A stretch of DNA of 64,000 bases from contig NZ_CP014007.2 of NCBI RefSeq assembly GCF_001658025.2, positions 3,286,001-3,350,000 on the forward strand, given 5' to 3'. The position numbers and the translations under genes are program-made. This DNA is from Kosakonia oryzae (GTDB taxonomy: Bacteria; Pseudomonadota; Gammaproteobacteria; Enterobacterales; Enterobacteriaceae). Each line of letters begins with the position of its first letter. Position 1 is the first letter of the stretch. Of this stretch, positions 1 to 10,077 are shown in pieces. The notes beneath the pieces were generated by a model. It searched no databases and was not told the origin of the DNA. It was given only the letters and a program-made list of their open reading frames with translations.

Positions 1-2895
1 CCGAATATCAAAGACGTGCTGCGTGAAGGCCAGGAAGTTATCGTCCAGATTGATAAAGAAGAGCGTGGTAATAAAGGCGCTGCACTGACCACGTTTATTA
101 GCCTTGCGGGCAGTTATTTGGTGTTAATGCCGAATAACCCGCGCGCAGGCGGCATCTCTCGCCGCATTGAAGGTGACGATCGTACTGAATTAAAGGAAGC
201 CCTCTCCAGCCTCGAACTGCCGGATGGCATGGGGCTGATTGTACGCACAGCTGGTGTGGGTAAATCCGCCGAAGCGCTGCAATGGGATCTGAGTTTCCGC
301 CTGAAACACTGGGAAGCGATCCAGAAAGCCGCTGAAAGCCGTCCGGCGCCGTTCCTGATCCATCAGGAAAGCAACGTCATCGTTCGCGCATTCCGTGACT
401 ACCTGCGCCAGGACATTGGTGAAATCCTCATCGACAACCCGAAAGTGCTTGAGCTGGCCCGCCAGCACATCTCCGCGCTGGGTCGTCCGGATTTCAGCAG
501 CAAAATCAAACTGTACACCGGTGAAATTCCGCTGTTCAGCCACTATCAGATTGAGTCACAGATTGAATCCGCCTTCCAGCGTGAAGTGCGCCTGCCGTCC
601 GGCGGCTCTATCGTTATCGATTCCACGGAAGCACTGACGGCTATCGATATCAACTCCGCGCGCGCAACCCGCGGTGGCGATATCGAAGAAACCGCCTTCA
701 ACACCAACCTGGAAGCAGCCGATGAGATCGCCCGCCAACTGCGCCTGCGCGATCTTGGCGGTCTGATTGTTATTGACTTCATCGATATGACGCCGGTTCG
801 CCATCAGCGTGCTGTTGAGAACCGCCTGCGTGAAGCCGTGCGTCAGGACCGCGCCCGTATTCAGATCAGCCATATTTCCCGCTTTGGCCTGCTGGAGATG
901 TCTCGTCAGCGCCTCAGTCCGTCGCTGGGCGAATCCAGCCATCACGTCTGCCCACGTTGTAGCGGCACCGGTACCATTCGTGATAACGAATCGCTGTCGC
1001 TGTCGATCCTGCGCCTGATCGAAGAAGAAGCGCTGAAAGAGAACACCCAGGAAGTGCACGCGATTGTGCCGGTCCAGGTCGCCTCTTATCTGCTGAACGA
1101 AAAACGTGCTGCGGTCAGCGCTATCGAAGCCCGCCAGGGCGGCGTACGCTGCGTGATCGTGCCGAACGACCAGATGGAAACGCCGCACTACTCCGTACTG
1201 CGCGTGCGTAAAGGCGAAGAGACGCCGACCCTGAGCTATCTGCTGCCGAAGCTGCACGAAGAAGCGATGGCGCTGCCGTCGGAAGAAGAGTATGCCGAGC
1301 GTAAACTGCCTGAGCAGCCTGCACTGGCGACGTTCGTCATGCCGGATGTTCCGCCTGCTCCGCCAGCGCCTGCTGCTGCCGCACCTGCTGCCAAAGCAGA
1401 ACCTGCCGCCGCTGTACAACCTGCAACTCCGGGGCTGTTCAGCCGTTTCGTTTCGGCACTGAAAGGCCTGTTTGCGGGCGAAGAAGCCCCGGCAGCTGTC
1501 GAAGCCAGTGAAGAGAAAAAACCGGCGAAACAAGATCGCCAGCAGGATCGCCGCAAACCGCGCCAGAGCAATCGTCGCGATCGTAATGAACGCCGTGATG
1601 GCCGCGCTGAAGGCAGCGAGGCGCGCGAAGGTCGTGAGAATCGCGAAAACCGCGAAGGTCGTGAAGAGAACCGCCGTAATCGCCGCGAGAAATCACAGCA
1701 GAACGCGGAAACTCGCGAAGCGCGTCAGCCAGTAGCGGTCGAAGAGACGGAAAAAACCAAACAGCGCGATGAGCAGCAACCGTCACGCCGTGAACGCAAC
1801 CGTCGCCGTAACGATGACAAACGTCAGGCGCAGCAGGATGTTAAAGAACTGAACCGTGCCGATCAGCCTGAGCAGGAAACTGAACAGGAAGAGCGTGTGC
1901 AGGTGATGCCGCGTCGTAAACAGCGTCAACTGAGCCAGAAAGTTCGCATTGAAGATGCGCAGCCTGCAGATGCTACCGAAGAGACGATCGCTCAGAGTAC
2001 TGAAGTGGCGAAAGTCGATCTCCCGGCCGTTGTGGAAACCAGCCAGGATCAGGATGAGAATGCAGAAGCGCGCGAAAATGCGATGCCTCGCCGTTCTCGT
2101 CGTTCTCCGCGTCACCTGCGCGTCAGCGGCCAGCGCCGTCGTCGCTATCGTGACGAGCGTTATCCGTTGCAGTCAGCCATGCCGCTGACCGTCGCATGTG
2201 CTTCGCCTGAAATGGCTTCCGGTAAAGTATGGATCCGCTATCCGGTTGCGCGCACTCAGGAAGAGCAGGCGAAAGAGATCGCGGCAGAAGAGAACGTTGC
2301 CGTTGAGCAGGATGTTGCACCGATGGTGGCTGAAGCCGCGTTGGTTAGTGCTGTACAGACCGAAGTGGTTGAGCAGCAACCTGCAGCAGAAGCAGAAACT
2401 GTAGCGCCAGCCGCTGAAACGGAAGTGACTGAACCTGTCGTTGTCGAGCCGCAGCAGACTGTCGCTGAGCCAGAAACCGTTGCGGTAGAAACCACCCATC
2501 CGGAGGTTATCGCCGCGCCGGTTGATGAGCAGCCGCAACTGATTGCTGAAGAAGATCGTGTCGTCGCCAAAGAGGTTGTGGAAGAAGCCGCGCCAGCGCA
2601 GGAAGCCCCGGCGCCAGTTGTTGAAACCGCACCGGTTGTTAGCGAAGAGGCCCCGGCCCCGGTTGCAGCACCCGTTGTTGAACCGGTTAAAGAAACGGTG
2701 GCGCCTGTCGTCGCCCGTAGAGTAGCCACTGCGCCGATGACCAAAGCGCCTGCTCCGGCCTATGTACCGGAAGCGCCGCGTCACAGCGACTGGGTTCGTC
2801 CGGACTTCAACTTCGAAGGTAAAGGTTCCGCGGGCGGTCACAGCGCCACCCACGCTGCCACCGCACCGGCAACGAAACCACCTTCTGTTGACTAA
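1..2895 (+). CDS. rne: Ribonuclease E, 5'-truncated by window edge
   Basis: Essential endoribonuclease and scaffold of the RNA degradosome at the inner membrane; processes rRNA and tRNA and starts mRNA decay. The frame is open from base 1; by alignment from memory with E. coli RNase E the first residue corresponds to about residue 88, so the start codon and most of the S1 domain lie outside. The catalytic domain is intact: the Mg-binding aspartates sit in TAIDINSAR and IVIDFIDM, and the zinc-link cysteines in CPRCSGTG. After about residue 440 of the visible part comes the disordered Arg/Glu- and Pro/Ala-rich C-terminal half with the [19 protein letters not shown] arginine segment, ending in a conserved [10 protein letters not shown] segment near the PNPase-binding end. 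Several overlapping antisense frames are low-complexity shadows. About 964 residues are visible; the E. coli protein has 1061. Confidence 0.98.
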   Translation, partial: PNIKDVLREGQEVIVQIDKEERGNKGAALTTFISLAGSYLVLMPNNPRAGGISRRIEGDDRTELKEALSSLELPDGMGLIVRTAGVGKSAEALQWDLSFRLKHWEAIQKAAESRPAPFLIHQESNVIVRAFRDYLRQDIGEILIDNPKVLELARQHISALGRPDFSSKIKLYTGEIPLFSHYQIESQIESAFQREVRLPSGGSIVIDSTEALTAIDINSARATRGGDIEETAFNTNLEAADEIARQLRLRDLGGLIVIDFIDMTPVRHQRAVENRLREAVRQDRARIQISHISRFGLLEMSRQRLSPSLGESSHHVCPRCSGTGTIRDNESLSLSILRLIEEEALKENTQEVHAIVPVQVASYLLNEKRAAVSAIEARQGGVRCVIVPNDQMETPHYSVLRVRKGEETPTLSYLLPKLHEEAMALPSEEEYAERKLPEQPALATFVMPDVPPAPPAPAAAAPAAKAEPAAAVQPATPGLFSRFVSALKGLFAGEEAPAAVEASEEKKPAKQDRQQDRRKPRQSNRRDRNERRDGRAEGSEAREGRENRENREGREENRRNRREKSQQNAETREARQPVAVEETEKTKQRDEQQPSRRERNRRRNDDKRQAQQDVKELNRADQPEQETEQEERVQVMPRRKQRQLSQKVRIEDAQPADATEETIAQSTEVAKVDLPAVVETSQDQDENAEARENAMPRRSRRSPRHLRVSGQRRRRYRDERYPLQSAMPLTVACASPEMASGKVWIRYPVARTQEEQAKEIAAEENVAVEQDVAPMVAEAALVSAVQTEVVEQQPAAEAETVAPAAETEVTEPVVVEPQQTVAEPETVAVETTHPEVIAAPVDEQPQLIAEEDRVVAKEVVEEAAPAQEAPAPVVETAPVVSEEAPAPVAAPVVEPVKETVAPVVARRVATAPMTKAPAPAYVPEAPRHSDWVRPDFNFEGKGSAGGHSATHAATAPATKPPSVD

Positions 2896-2908
2896 TCGTC
2901 AGACAGCC

Positions 2909-2937
2909 AAAAGCCGACCTCAGGGTCGGCTTTTTTA
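2909..2937. terminator. rne terminator, shared with convergent LysR gene
   Basis: The inverted repeat AAGCCGACC-TCA-GGGTCGGCTT lies just after the rne stop, followed by a T-run on the plus strand and, read the other way, by TTTT. It therefore can serve both rne and the convergent LysR gene, whose stop codon falls in the T-run. Confidence 0.85.
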
Positions 2938-3873
2938 TGCCTGCCGCGCAGGCTGGCGCACGCCTCCCAGGCCCGGCATCACTTCGCGCATCAGTTGTAA
3001 AAATTTTCGCAATCGCGCCGGATAATACCGCGCCCACGGATACACCAGATGTACCGGCAGCGGTGCCGCCTGCCATTCCGGCAACAGGGCAACCAGTTTT
3101 CCGCTGCGAATCTCCTCTTCCACTGCCCAACTGGATATAACCGCCAGACCAAGACCACTGATCGCCGTATTCCGCGCAGCGTACAAACTGTCGGTAAACA
3201 GCCTTGGCGAGATCGGCACCTGTTCTGCATCACCGGTCTGCTGATGCGTCAGATGAATTTCATGCTGATAAAAAGTGTTCAACGCTATCCACGGCAAGGC
3301 TGAGAGTTGTTGTGGAGTCTCAATTGCCGGAAAACGCGCCAACAAGGCCGGAGAAGCCACCAGGCTGCGGGGTACTTCTGCCAGCAGCACCGATACCGTT
3401 GCCGGGTCCACTTCAGCGCCGACGCGAATCGCACAATCGATATTGACGCTCAGAAAATCGACCGTTTTATCGTTCAGCATCCACTCGACAGAAAGCTGCG
3501 AGTGTCGCTCCAGAAATTCGGTGAGCGGCCCAAGCAACTGCTCCTGACCAAAAGCATGCGGCGCACGCACGCGTAAAATGCCGACCGGTTCATCGTCAGA
3601 CTGGCTCAGTTCATCCTCCAGAGCTACCCAGGCATCCGCCACCCGTTTTGCATGTTGATAGCAGCGTTCACCATCATCGGTCAGTTTCATCGCATGGGTG
3701 GTGCGCAGCAGCAGCTTCACGCCGAGCAGGGTTTCCAGTGACTGTAAACGACGACTGACCGTCGCCTGTGTCGTTCCCAACTGGCGTGCCGCTGACGACA
3801 GCGAGCCCGCTTCCACGATGCGGATAAACGTCCGCATCAAATCCACTCTGTCTATACGCTCCTGACGCTTCAT
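2935..3873 (-). CDS. LysR-family transcriptional regulator
   Basis: Predicted DNA-binding regulator of 312 residues. The N-terminal winged helix-turn-helix is clear (FIRIVEAGSLSSAARQLGTT then QATVSRRLQSLETLLGVKLL), followed by a LysR substrate-binding domain from about residue 90. The ATG at 3873 is chosen over an upstream in-frame start because AGGC stands about 9 bases before it and the helix-turn-helix begins at the usual distance. It is divergent from the MFS transporter at 4011; such pairs usually mean the regulator controls the transporter, but the inducer cannot be told from the sequence. The E. coli region I recall has flgL next to rne with no such gene, so this pair is accessory. Confidence 0.9.
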   Translation of the reverse strand: MKRQERIDRVDLMRTFIRIVEAGSLSSAARQLGTTQATVSRRLQSLETLLGVKLLLRTTHAMKLTDDGERCYQHAKRVADAWVALEDELSQSDDEPVGILRVRAPHAFGQEQLLGPLTEFLERHSQLSVEWMLNDKTVDFLSVNIDCAIRVGAEVDPATVSVLLAEVPRSLVASPALLARFPAIETPQQLSALPWIALNTFYQHEIHLTHQQTGDAEQVPISPRLFTDSLYAARNTAISGLGLAVISSWAVEEEIRSGKLVALLPEWQAAPLPVHLVYPWARYYPARLRKFLQLMREVMPGLGGVRQPARQA

Positions 3874-3885
3874 ATTTATTTTGCC

Positions 3886-3978
3886 TATACGTTTCACGTA
3901 TAACCGTTTTACCACTCCGCTGGCTACCGCGCTACAGTGTATTAGATAAGAATGTCCTCACTGCGTAGCACGTCTACG
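3886..3978. promoter_or_regulatory. Divergent LysR/MFS control region with two inverted repeats
   Basis: Two spaced palindromes lie between the divergent genes: TATACG-N5-CGTATA at 3886-3902, close to the LysR start and fitting the T-N11-A form of LysR sites, and CGTAG-N5-CTACG at 3964-3978, close to the MFS start. The AT-rich TAGATAAGAAT near 3943 could be part of the transporter promoter. Binding by the neighbouring regulator is an inference. Confidence 0.5.
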
Positions 3979-4010
3979 AATTCATAAAAACCATACCGGG
4001 GAAACACAGT

Positions 4011-5222
4011 ATGAACCGTCATTCTCTTTCGACAGATGTTGTTGGCTGGGTCATTTTAGCGCTGGCTCTGGGCGCGGGATTTAGCGTGGCTTCAATCTAC
4101 TATTCGCAGCCGCTGCTGCCGCTGATGGGTAGCGATCTGCACCTGACCGTTAACGGCATGGGGCTGGTACCGACGCTGACTCAGGCCGGTTATGCGCTGG
4201 GAATTTTGTTTTTACTACCGCTGGGTGATCGCCATGACCGTCGCCGCCTCATTCTGCTAAAAAGCGTGGCGCTGGCGATTCTGCTGCTGGCCTGTAGCCT
4301 GACCAGCAACCTGCCCTCACTGCTGCTCGTCAGCCTGATGCTGGGGATGGCGGCGACAATGGCGCAGGATATCGTCCCGGCGGCTGCTATTCTGGCACCC
4401 GCGGGGAAACAGGGGAAAATGGTCGGCACGGTGATGACCGGTTTGCTGCTGGGCATCCTGCTTTCACGTACGGTAAGTGGCTTTGTCGGCGCAGCATTTG
4501 GCTGGCGGGTAATGTATCAACTCGCAGCCGTCAGTATTGCCCTGATTGGCGTGCTGATGTGGTCCGTGCTGCCGCGTTTTGCCACCCACTCTACGCTGAG
4601 CTATCCGGCACTGATGAAATCGATGGCACACCTGTGGCAACGTTATCCGGCACTGCGCCGGGCGGCTTTCGCCCAGGGTTTCTTGTCCATCGCTTTTAGC
4701 GCCTTCTGGTCTACGCTGGCAGTAATGTTGCTGGAAAAATATCAGTTGGGCAGCGCCGTTGCCGGTACATTCGGTATTGCGGGTGCCGCCGGTGCGCTGG
4801 CCGCGCCGCTGGCCGGTGGTCTGGCAGATAAAGTTGGCGCTGAAAAAGTGACCCAACTGGGCGCCGGGTTGGTGACACTCTCCTTTGCCCTGATGTTTTT
4901 ACTGCCGGCACTGCCGCCGCACGCTCAGCTTATCCTGATTGCGCTCTCTGCGGTCGGCTTCGATCTCGGTCTGCAATCCAGCCTCGTGGCGCACCAAAAT
5001 CTGGTGTACGGTCTGGAGCCCCAGGCACGTGGCCGCCTGAATGCGTTACTGTTTACCGGTGTGTTTATCGGTATGGCGGTGGGTTCTGCACTGGGCAGTA
5101 AACTCTATTCCGTCGCCTCATGGCAGGGTGTGGTGGTGCTGGCAACGCTCTCTGGTTTTATCGCGCTGATTATTCGCCTGGTCGATGCCCGTCGTATCCA
5201 GCAAGCGGCGCAGAAAGCATAA
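4011..5222 (+). CDS. MFS transporter (DHA1-like)
   Basis: Integral inner-membrane transporter of 403 residues with about 12 hydrophobic segments. The conserved loop 2-3 motif of the major facilitator family is visible as GDRHDRRRL near residues 72-80, and the second half has GGLADKVGAEK, the matching inter-helix motif. Drug-efflux-type (DHA1) families share this pattern, but the substrate is not recognisable. The start has GGGGAAACAC upstream. It is divergent from the LysR gene and probably controlled by it. The terminator downstream faces the other way and belongs to flgL, so this gene and flgKL are convergent. Confidence 0.88.
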   Translation: MNRHSLSTDVVGWVILALALGAGFSVASIYYSQPLLPLMGSDLHLTVNGMGLVPTLTQAGYALGILFLLPLGDRHDRRRLILLKSVALAILLLACSLTSNLPSLLLVSLMLGMAATMAQDIVPAAAILAPAGKQGKMVGTVMTGLLLGILLSRTVSGFVGAAFGWRVMYQLAAVSIALIGVLMWSVLPRFATHSTLSYPALMKSMAHLWQRYPALRRAAFAQGFLSIAFSAFWSTLAVMLLEKYQLGSAVAGTFGIAGAAGALAAPLAGGLADKVGAEKVTQLGAGLVTLSFALMFLLPALPPHAQLILIALSAVGFDLGLQSSLVAHQNLVYGLEPQARGRLNALLFTGVFIGMAVGSALGSKLYSVASWQGVVVLATLSGFIALIIRLVDARRIQQAAQKA

Positions 5223-5226
5223 GGCA

Positions 5227-5260
5227 AAAAAAAGGCCCGCTCCGGTAACAGAGCGGGCAT
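5227..5260 (-). terminator. flgKL terminator
   Basis: Perfect 8-bp stem GCCCGCTC/GAGCGGGC with an A-run on the left, that is a T-run after the hairpin when read on the minus strand. It ends flgKL transcription; there is no T-run on the plus strand side. Confidence 0.85.
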
Positions 5261-5303
5261 ACGGAACATGCCCCAGTTTCAAGACATGCTCAAAATGAAA
5301 CGA

Positions 5304-6272
5304 TTACTTGTTAAGCTGGAACAACGACATTCCCTGCATATCGGAGAATGCTTTGTAAGAAGCCTGCAGTGCAGCCTGTTGCATGGTGTAAGACGAAATC
5401 ACCGAGTTCCAGTCCACATCCACCAAATCGCTTTTCTGCTGTGTCAGACCCAGCGAGCGGTCATCCCCCAACGAATCAAGGCTGTCCAGCTCATTCAACT
5501 GCGTGCCCAACTCCGCGCGTACTGTCAGCACATTGTTCAGGGAGTTCGTCAAACCACGGCTGGTTTTATCAACCGCAGCCTGGGCGGTCGCTTTAGCCGT
5601 CTCATCACCGGCAACTGGCGTATTCAACGCGGCGATAGCGGTATCCAGCATTTTAAACAGATCGGTTTCCGAAGTTCCCGGCAAACCAGTTGCTGGATCC
5701 GTCGGTTCCGGCGTGGCGTTACTGGTGATGCGGTTAAAAATTTCATCCCCCGTATGGGCAATCACCATGCTACGGGAAGCATCAACCTGCTGGGTGATGT
5801 TTTGCGAGCCGCCGCTGTATGTACCGGTGGAATCATACGGCGCCGTTTCGGTTTTATAGCCACCGAAAATATAACGCCCGTTACCGTCAGTACTATTCGC
5901 CAGGTTCAACAACTGATCGCGATAGCCTTGCAGTTTGCTGGCCAGCGATGCGCGGTCGTCGTCACTGAGCGAGCCGCTACCGGCCTCAACGATGGTAGAC
6001 TGCGCGCCCTGAATAGCGGTCGTTACCTGCTGCAACACGCTCTCTTCCAGCGACACTTTTTGTTCAGCGAAAGTACGCGCCGTCGCGTACTGGGTGTTCT
6101 GCGCCTGCGCCTGAGAGATCACCACAGCCTGCGAAGCGGCGATCGGATCGTCAGACGGACGGTTCACACGCTGCCCGGTAGACATTTGCTCACCGTAAGC
6201 CAGCCATTTACTCTGCGCATTGGTAACGCCGCGCATGTTTTGTTCATATATCATTTGCGTGCTGATACGCAT
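5304..6272 (-). CDS. flgL: Flagellar hook-filament junction protein FlgL
   Basis: Second hook-associated protein (HAP3), which joins the hook-FlgK zone to the flagellin filament; exported by the flagellar type III apparatus with FlgN as chaperone. The 322 residues match FlgL along their length: N-terminal MRISTQMIYEQNMRGVTNAQ and C-terminal SYKAFSDMQGMSLFQLNK coiled-coil regions typical of flagellin-like proteins, with a central variable part. Two ATGs stand in tandem; the second (6272) has AAGGGG at the better distance and gives the family N-terminus. It lies 14 bp after flgK and shares its sigma-28 promoter. Confidence 0.96.
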   Translation of the reverse strand: MRISTQMIYEQNMRGVTNAQSKWLAYGEQMSTGQRVNRPSDDPIAASQAVVISQAQAQNTQYATARTFAEQKVSLEESVLQQVTTAIQGAQSTIVEAGSGSLSDDDRASLASKLQGYRDQLLNLANSTDGNGRYIFGGYKTETAPYDSTGTYSGGSQNITQQVDASRSMVIAHTGDEIFNRITSNATPEPTDPATGLPGTSETDLFKMLDTAIAALNTPVAGDETAKATAQAAVDKTSRGLTNSLNNVLTVRAELGTQLNELDSLDSLGDDRSLGLTQQKSDLVDVDWNSVISSYTMQQAALQASYKAFSDMQGMSLFQLNK

Positions 6273-6286
6273 CATTCACCCCTTAC

Positions 6287-7936
6287 TTAGCGAATATCCA
6301 GCAACGCATTAAACAGCGTGCTTGCGGTCTGCAGAACCTGAGCGTTAGCCAGATAATATTGCTGATAACGTTGCAGGTTGCCGTACTCTTCATCGAGGTT
6401 AACCCCGGAGATAGACTGCTGCTGGTTGCTGAGCTGTGTCACCACGTTGGTCTGCGTAGTGCTGCTGGTTTTCAGCGTGGAGGTTTTGTTACCCACATCG
6501 CTGACCAGCGTGGCATACGTATCGTTGAACGTTTTGTTGCCGCCGACTTTCGTCGCCTTTTGCAGATCCAGCATCGCCTGGCCGTTACGGTTATCGCTCG
6601 CGCCGCCATTGGCGACTTGCGCCATAGCAATCTTCGATTCATCCGTCACTGCCACGCTCATATTAACCACGGCATTACTTACCGGTTTAACGGTAAAGCT
6701 GTCGTTGGCAGCCGGTCCGGTCGCGCCGCCAACGGTAATTTTCAGACCGTCAAAGTTCAGCGTACCGTCAGTTGCGTCCGGCGTAACCGTAAACGAGGTA
6801 TTGTTAGACAGACGGGTGACATTCCAGTTTGTGCCGTCGTAAACCACTTTGTAATCTGTCGCCTGTACCGCAGAGCTGTCGCTCACGGCTGCCGTCAACG
6901 TAGCGCCACCGGTGTTTTTCGAGTTGTTCAGGGTTGTTGGGGAACCAATGGTAAAGAAGTCGGTGCCCTGGTCGCCGTTCGCGTCATAACCCTGCGTGTG
7001 CTGCTGGTTAAATGAATCGGCAAATGACAGCGCCAGTTGACCCAGCGTGTTACGCGTCTGATCCAGATCCTGCGAACGGAACGTCAGCAGGCCTCCCAGC
7101 GAACCGGTGGTGATCAGTTTTTCCGGAATTTCGATATTGCCAGCGGTGTTATCAACATACGCCACGGTCGTACGTGACGGGTCGGCGCTCGAAGAGACCG
7201 CCGCCAGCTGGCGAGAGGTACTGCCCTGCACCAGCGTATAACCGTTCGCCATCGTCAGGTTGTAGGTATTACCATCCTGCACGCTCACTTCCACACCCAC
7301 GATCTTATTCAGTTCGCTAACCAGTTGGTCGCGCTGATCGAGCAGGTCATTCGGCGACGCGCCAGCGCCAACGCCGGTAAGACGGGAAATCTGGTCGTTC
7401 AGCGAGGCAATCTGCTTGGTGTAGTTGTTGATCTGATCAACGCTTGATGAGATAGACAGGTTAATCTGTTTGTCCTGGTCACGCAGATACTGATCAGCGA
7501 CTTTGAATTGGTTAACCATGCTGTCAGCTTTACCCAACAGTGCCTGGCGCGCCGCAGGATCTTCAGCATTACTGACCAGCGTTTGCAGACTGGAGAAGAA
7601 ATCCTGCATGCTGGTCGCCAGCGAATTGGTGGTGCTTGACAACACATCGTCGATTTTCGACATCTGCTCATAACGCGTCGTCAGCCCGCTGCTCTGGTTT
7701 TGCGCCGCGCGCAACTGGTTGGTGATAAAGGCATCATACTCACGCTGAACGCCAACGACGTTAACACCATTACCAACATAGCCGCCTGCGCCCAGCGTAC
7801 TTTTCGCCGCTGAAAGCACCGTCGTCTGACGAGTGTAGCCCGCCACGTTATAACTGGAGATGTTATTACTGGCAGTATTAAGCGCGGCCTGGGCTGCGCT
7901 GAGCCCACTCATGGCGCTATTAATCAAACTGGACAT
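6287..7936 (-). CDS. flgK: Flagellar hook-filament junction protein FlgK
   Basis: First hook-associated protein (HAP1), sitting directly on the hook and completing the switch from hook to filament growth; a FlgN client. 549 residues, close to the E. coli 547. The N-terminus MSSLINSAMSGLSAAQAALN with NNISSYNVAGYTRQ is the shared rod/hook/HAP signature, and the C-terminus DEEYGNLQRYQQYYLANAQV forms the paired coiled coil. The Ser/Thr-rich middle (about residues 200-450) is the surface-exposed, less conserved part. It has its own sigma-28 promoter at 7979-8005, separate from the flgB operon. Confidence 0.97.
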   Translation of the reverse strand: MSSLINSAMSGLSAAQAALNTASNNISSYNVAGYTRQTTVLSAAKSTLGAGGYVGNGVNVVGVQREYDAFITNQLRAAQNQSSGLTTRYEQMSKIDDVLSSTTNSLATSMQDFFSSLQTLVSNAEDPAARQALLGKADSMVNQFKVADQYLRDQDKQINLSISSSVDQINNYTKQIASLNDQISRLTGVGAGASPNDLLDQRDQLVSELNKIVGVEVSVQDGNTYNLTMANGYTLVQGSTSRQLAAVSSSADPSRTTVAYVDNTAGNIEIPEKLITTGSLGGLLTFRSQDLDQTRNTLGQLALSFADSFNQQHTQGYDANGDQGTDFFTIGSPTTLNNSKNTGGATLTAAVSDSSAVQATDYKVVYDGTNWNVTRLSNNTSFTVTPDATDGTLNFDGLKITVGGATGPAANDSFTVKPVSNAVVNMSVAVTDESKIAMAQVANGGASDNRNGQAMLDLQKATKVGGNKTFNDTYATLVSDVGNKTSTLKTSSTTQTNVVTQLSNQQQSISGVNLDEEYGNLQRYQQYYLANAQVLQTASTLFNALLDIR

Positions 7937-7978
7937 GGAGGTTCCTTATATACATTCAGTCATGAGTCCTGTTGACGA

Positions 7979-8005
7979 TTATCGGCAACCCAGGGCGAAA
8001 CTTGA
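7979..8005 (-). promoter_or_regulatory. Sigma-28 (FliA) promoter of flgKL
   Basis: Read on the minus strand, TCAAGTTT, then 11 bases, then GCCGATAA. This is one mismatch from the enterobacterial FliA consensus TAAAGTTT-N11-GCCGATAA and lies about 43 bp upstream of the flgK start. Confidence 0.88.
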
Positions 8006-8011
8006 GACTTT

Positions 8012-8971
8012 TCAGAACAGATTTTGGATGTCGGTGCTATACGCTTTGCTGACCTTTTCACCCATCGATTTCAGTTGCTGAATCATGGATGTCAGCTTGC
8101 GGGCATAGTTAGGATCGGTCGCATAACCGGCATTTTGCAGTGCCTGTGCGCCCTGTTCTGGCGTTGCTGCAGTGGTGACCGCCGCGTAGCGTTTATTGCG
8201 CGTCAACATACCGACATAGTCGGAGAGCGCTTCAAGGTACGAACTGTAAACGCGGAATTTGGCTTTCACTTTCACCGCTTCACCGTTTTCATATTCGGTG
8301 GTGGTAATTTCCGTGGTCGGCCCCTTCCAGCCTGGCGTGGCTTTAACGCCAAAAATGTTAAAGCTCGGCTCGCCGTTTTCACGCGGGATCTGCCGCTGGC
8401 CCCAGCCAGATTCCAGCGCCGCCTGCGCCAGGATCAGGTGATGCGGAACCCCACTCTGCTCACTCGCCAGACGGGCAGGAAGCGACAACTGCGCCAGGAA
8501 GTCTTTGCTGTCGCCGGAAAGCGGCTCATCGCTACTATCCGGCGCTTTTGGCATCGCTTTACGCACCAGTTGCGTCAGCGCCTGGTTCTGATAGGTGGTG
8601 ACCGTTTCCAGCGGGAACTTCATCGGCACCTGCTGTGCTGCTTGTTCCGCCGGCTCAGCGGAACCCTGCTGAGCGGCCATCTGTTTGACCATCATATCCG
8701 CCAGCCCCAGACCTTTACCGGCCGTCATCTGCTGCGCAATTTGTTGGTCATACATGCTGGTATACAACCGCGTTGAGTCACTGCTGAAGATACCGTCTTT
8801 CGGTAACGTTTCACGCATGCTTTTCAGCATCATCTGCACGAACATGCCCTCAACCTGACGCGCAACAGGGCGTAAATTGGCCTGCGGATCCTGTCTGGTC
8901 TCGGTTTTCAACTCGTTCAGTGATTGCGCGTCCCAGGCCGCGCTCGACAACAACCGGCTGTCCGTCAGCAT
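8012..8971 (-). CDS. flgJ: Flagellar rod cap / peptidoglycan hydrolase FlgJ
   Basis: Bifunctional periplasmic protein: the N-terminal half caps the growing rod and the C-terminal half is a muramidase (glucosaminidase family) that opens the peptidoglycan. 319 residues. The rod-cap part contains VARQVEGMFVQMMLKSMRE and SMYDQQIAQQMTAGKGLGLA; the enzyme part starts near residue 155 with SGVPHHLILAQAALESGWGQ, whose glutamate is the expected catalytic residue. The ATG at 8971 is chosen because it overlaps the flgI stop as TAATG and gives the family N-terminus; an upstream in-frame start would run into flgI. Confidence 0.96.
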   Translation of the reverse strand: MLTDSRLLSSAAWDAQSLNELKTETRQDPQANLRPVARQVEGMFVQMMLKSMRETLPKDGIFSSDSTRLYTSMYDQQIAQQMTAGKGLGLADMMVKQMAAQQGSAEPAEQAAQQVPMKFPLETVTTYQNQALTQLVRKAMPKAPDSSDEPLSGDSKDFLAQLSLPARLASEQSGVPHHLILAQAALESGWGQRQIPRENGEPSFNIFGVKATPGWKGPTTEITTTEYENGEAVKVKAKFRVYSSYLEALSDYVGMLTRNKRYAAVTTAATPEQGAQALQNAGYATDPNYARKLTSMIQQLKSMGEKVSKAYSTDIQNLF

Positions 8972-10065
8972 TAGATGATCTCCAGTTTCGCGCGCAGGCA
9001 ACCTGCACTTTGCATAGCCTGCAGAATGGACATCAGTTCCATCGGCGAAGCCCCCAGCGCGTTAAGTGCGCGTACGACACTGTTCAGGTTGGCGCTGGAG
9101 CGAACGCTTTGCAGCGAACCACCGCTCTGGCGCAAATCGATCTGCGTTTGCGGCGTCACCACCGTCTGACCGCCGCCAAACGGTGTATTCGGCTGGCTGA
9201 CATTAGCCTGCTGGTTGACCGTAACAGAGAGGTTCCCCTGCGCGACGGCACAGTTATCCAGCGACACTTCACGGTTCATCACCACAGAGCCGGTACGCGA
9301 GTTGATGATCACTTTCGCATCCTGCTGAGTCGTGCCAACTTCAAGGTTCTGAATATCGGCCAGCAGACGGACCTGCGAACTGCCGCCAGTGGAAACGCGG
9401 ACCTGCACAGTGCGGGCGTCAAGCGCCGTTGCACTCCCGTAACCACGGCTGCGGTTAATGGTGTCGGCAATCTGTTGCGCCATAGAGAAGTCTTCCTGGT
9501 TCAGTTGCAGGTTGATGGTATTCCCTGAACCAAACTGCGTCGGCAACTCACGCTCGATCACCGCGCCGTTGGTAATACGGCCGCCGTTAAGCTGGTTCAC
9601 CTGAACACTGCTGCCGCCTGCCGATGCACCTGCGCCGCCGACCAGAATATTCCCCTGCGCCAGCGCGTACACCTGGCTGTCGACCCCTTTCAGCGGCGTC
9701 ATCAGCAGCGTACCGCCGCGCAGACTTTTGGCGTTACCCATTGAGGAAACGACGACATCGATGGTTTGCCCCTGGCGGGCGAATGCCGGGAATTGCGCCG
9801 TGACCATAACGGCCGCGACGTTTTTCAACTGCATATTGGTGCCGGTCGGCACCGTAATCCCCATCTGCGACAACATGTTATTCAGTGTCTGCGTGGTAAA
9901 AGGGGTCTGCGTGGTCTGGTCACCGGTGCCATCAAGGCCAACGACCAGGCCATAGCCGATCAAGGAGTTTTCTCGCACGCCCTGTACGCTGGTGAGGTCC
10001 CGGATGCGGTCGGCCTGGGCGACAGATGCCACCAGTACCAACGCCATTGCCAGATATCTAAACAT
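8971..10065 (-). CDS. flgI: Flagellar P-ring protein FlgI
   Basis: Forms the P ring around the rod in the peptidoglycan layer. 364 residues with a Sec signal peptide (cleavage expected after VASVAQA, before DRIRDL). The conserved [20 protein letters not shown] and [13 protein letters not shown] segments are present, as are the two cysteines near residues 274 and 355 that form the stabilising disulfide in the family (DNCAVAQ and SAGCLRA). The start follows flgH by 12 bp, and its stop overlaps the flgJ start by one base. Confidence 0.97.
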   Translation of the reverse strand: MFRYLAMALVLVASVAQADRIRDLTSVQGVRENSLIGYGLVVGLDGTGDQTTQTPFTTQTLNNMLSQMGITVPTGTNMQLKNVAAVMVTAQFPAFARQGQTIDVVVSSMGNAKSLRGGTLLMTPLKGVDSQVYALAQGNILVGGAGASAGGSSVQVNQLNGGRITNGAVIERELPTQFGSGNTINLQLNQEDFSMAQQIADTINRSRGYGSATALDARTVQVRVSTGGSSQVRLLADIQNLEVGTTQQDAKVIINSRTGSVVMNREVSLDNCAVAQGNLSVTVNQQANVSQPNTPFGGGQTVVTPQTQIDLRQSGGSLQSVRSSANLNSVVRALNALGASPMELMSILQAMQSAGCLRAKLEII

Positions 10066-10077
10066 AATTCACCCCGG

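Noticed and set aside
556-1533. 325-codon minus-strand frame within rne
   Set aside because: Opposite-strand shadow of RNase E; Phe/Arg-rich with no recognisable domain.
5268-6290. 340-codon plus-strand frame over flgL
   Set aside because: Antisense shadow of flgL, which is clearly conserved; no ribosome site or known family.
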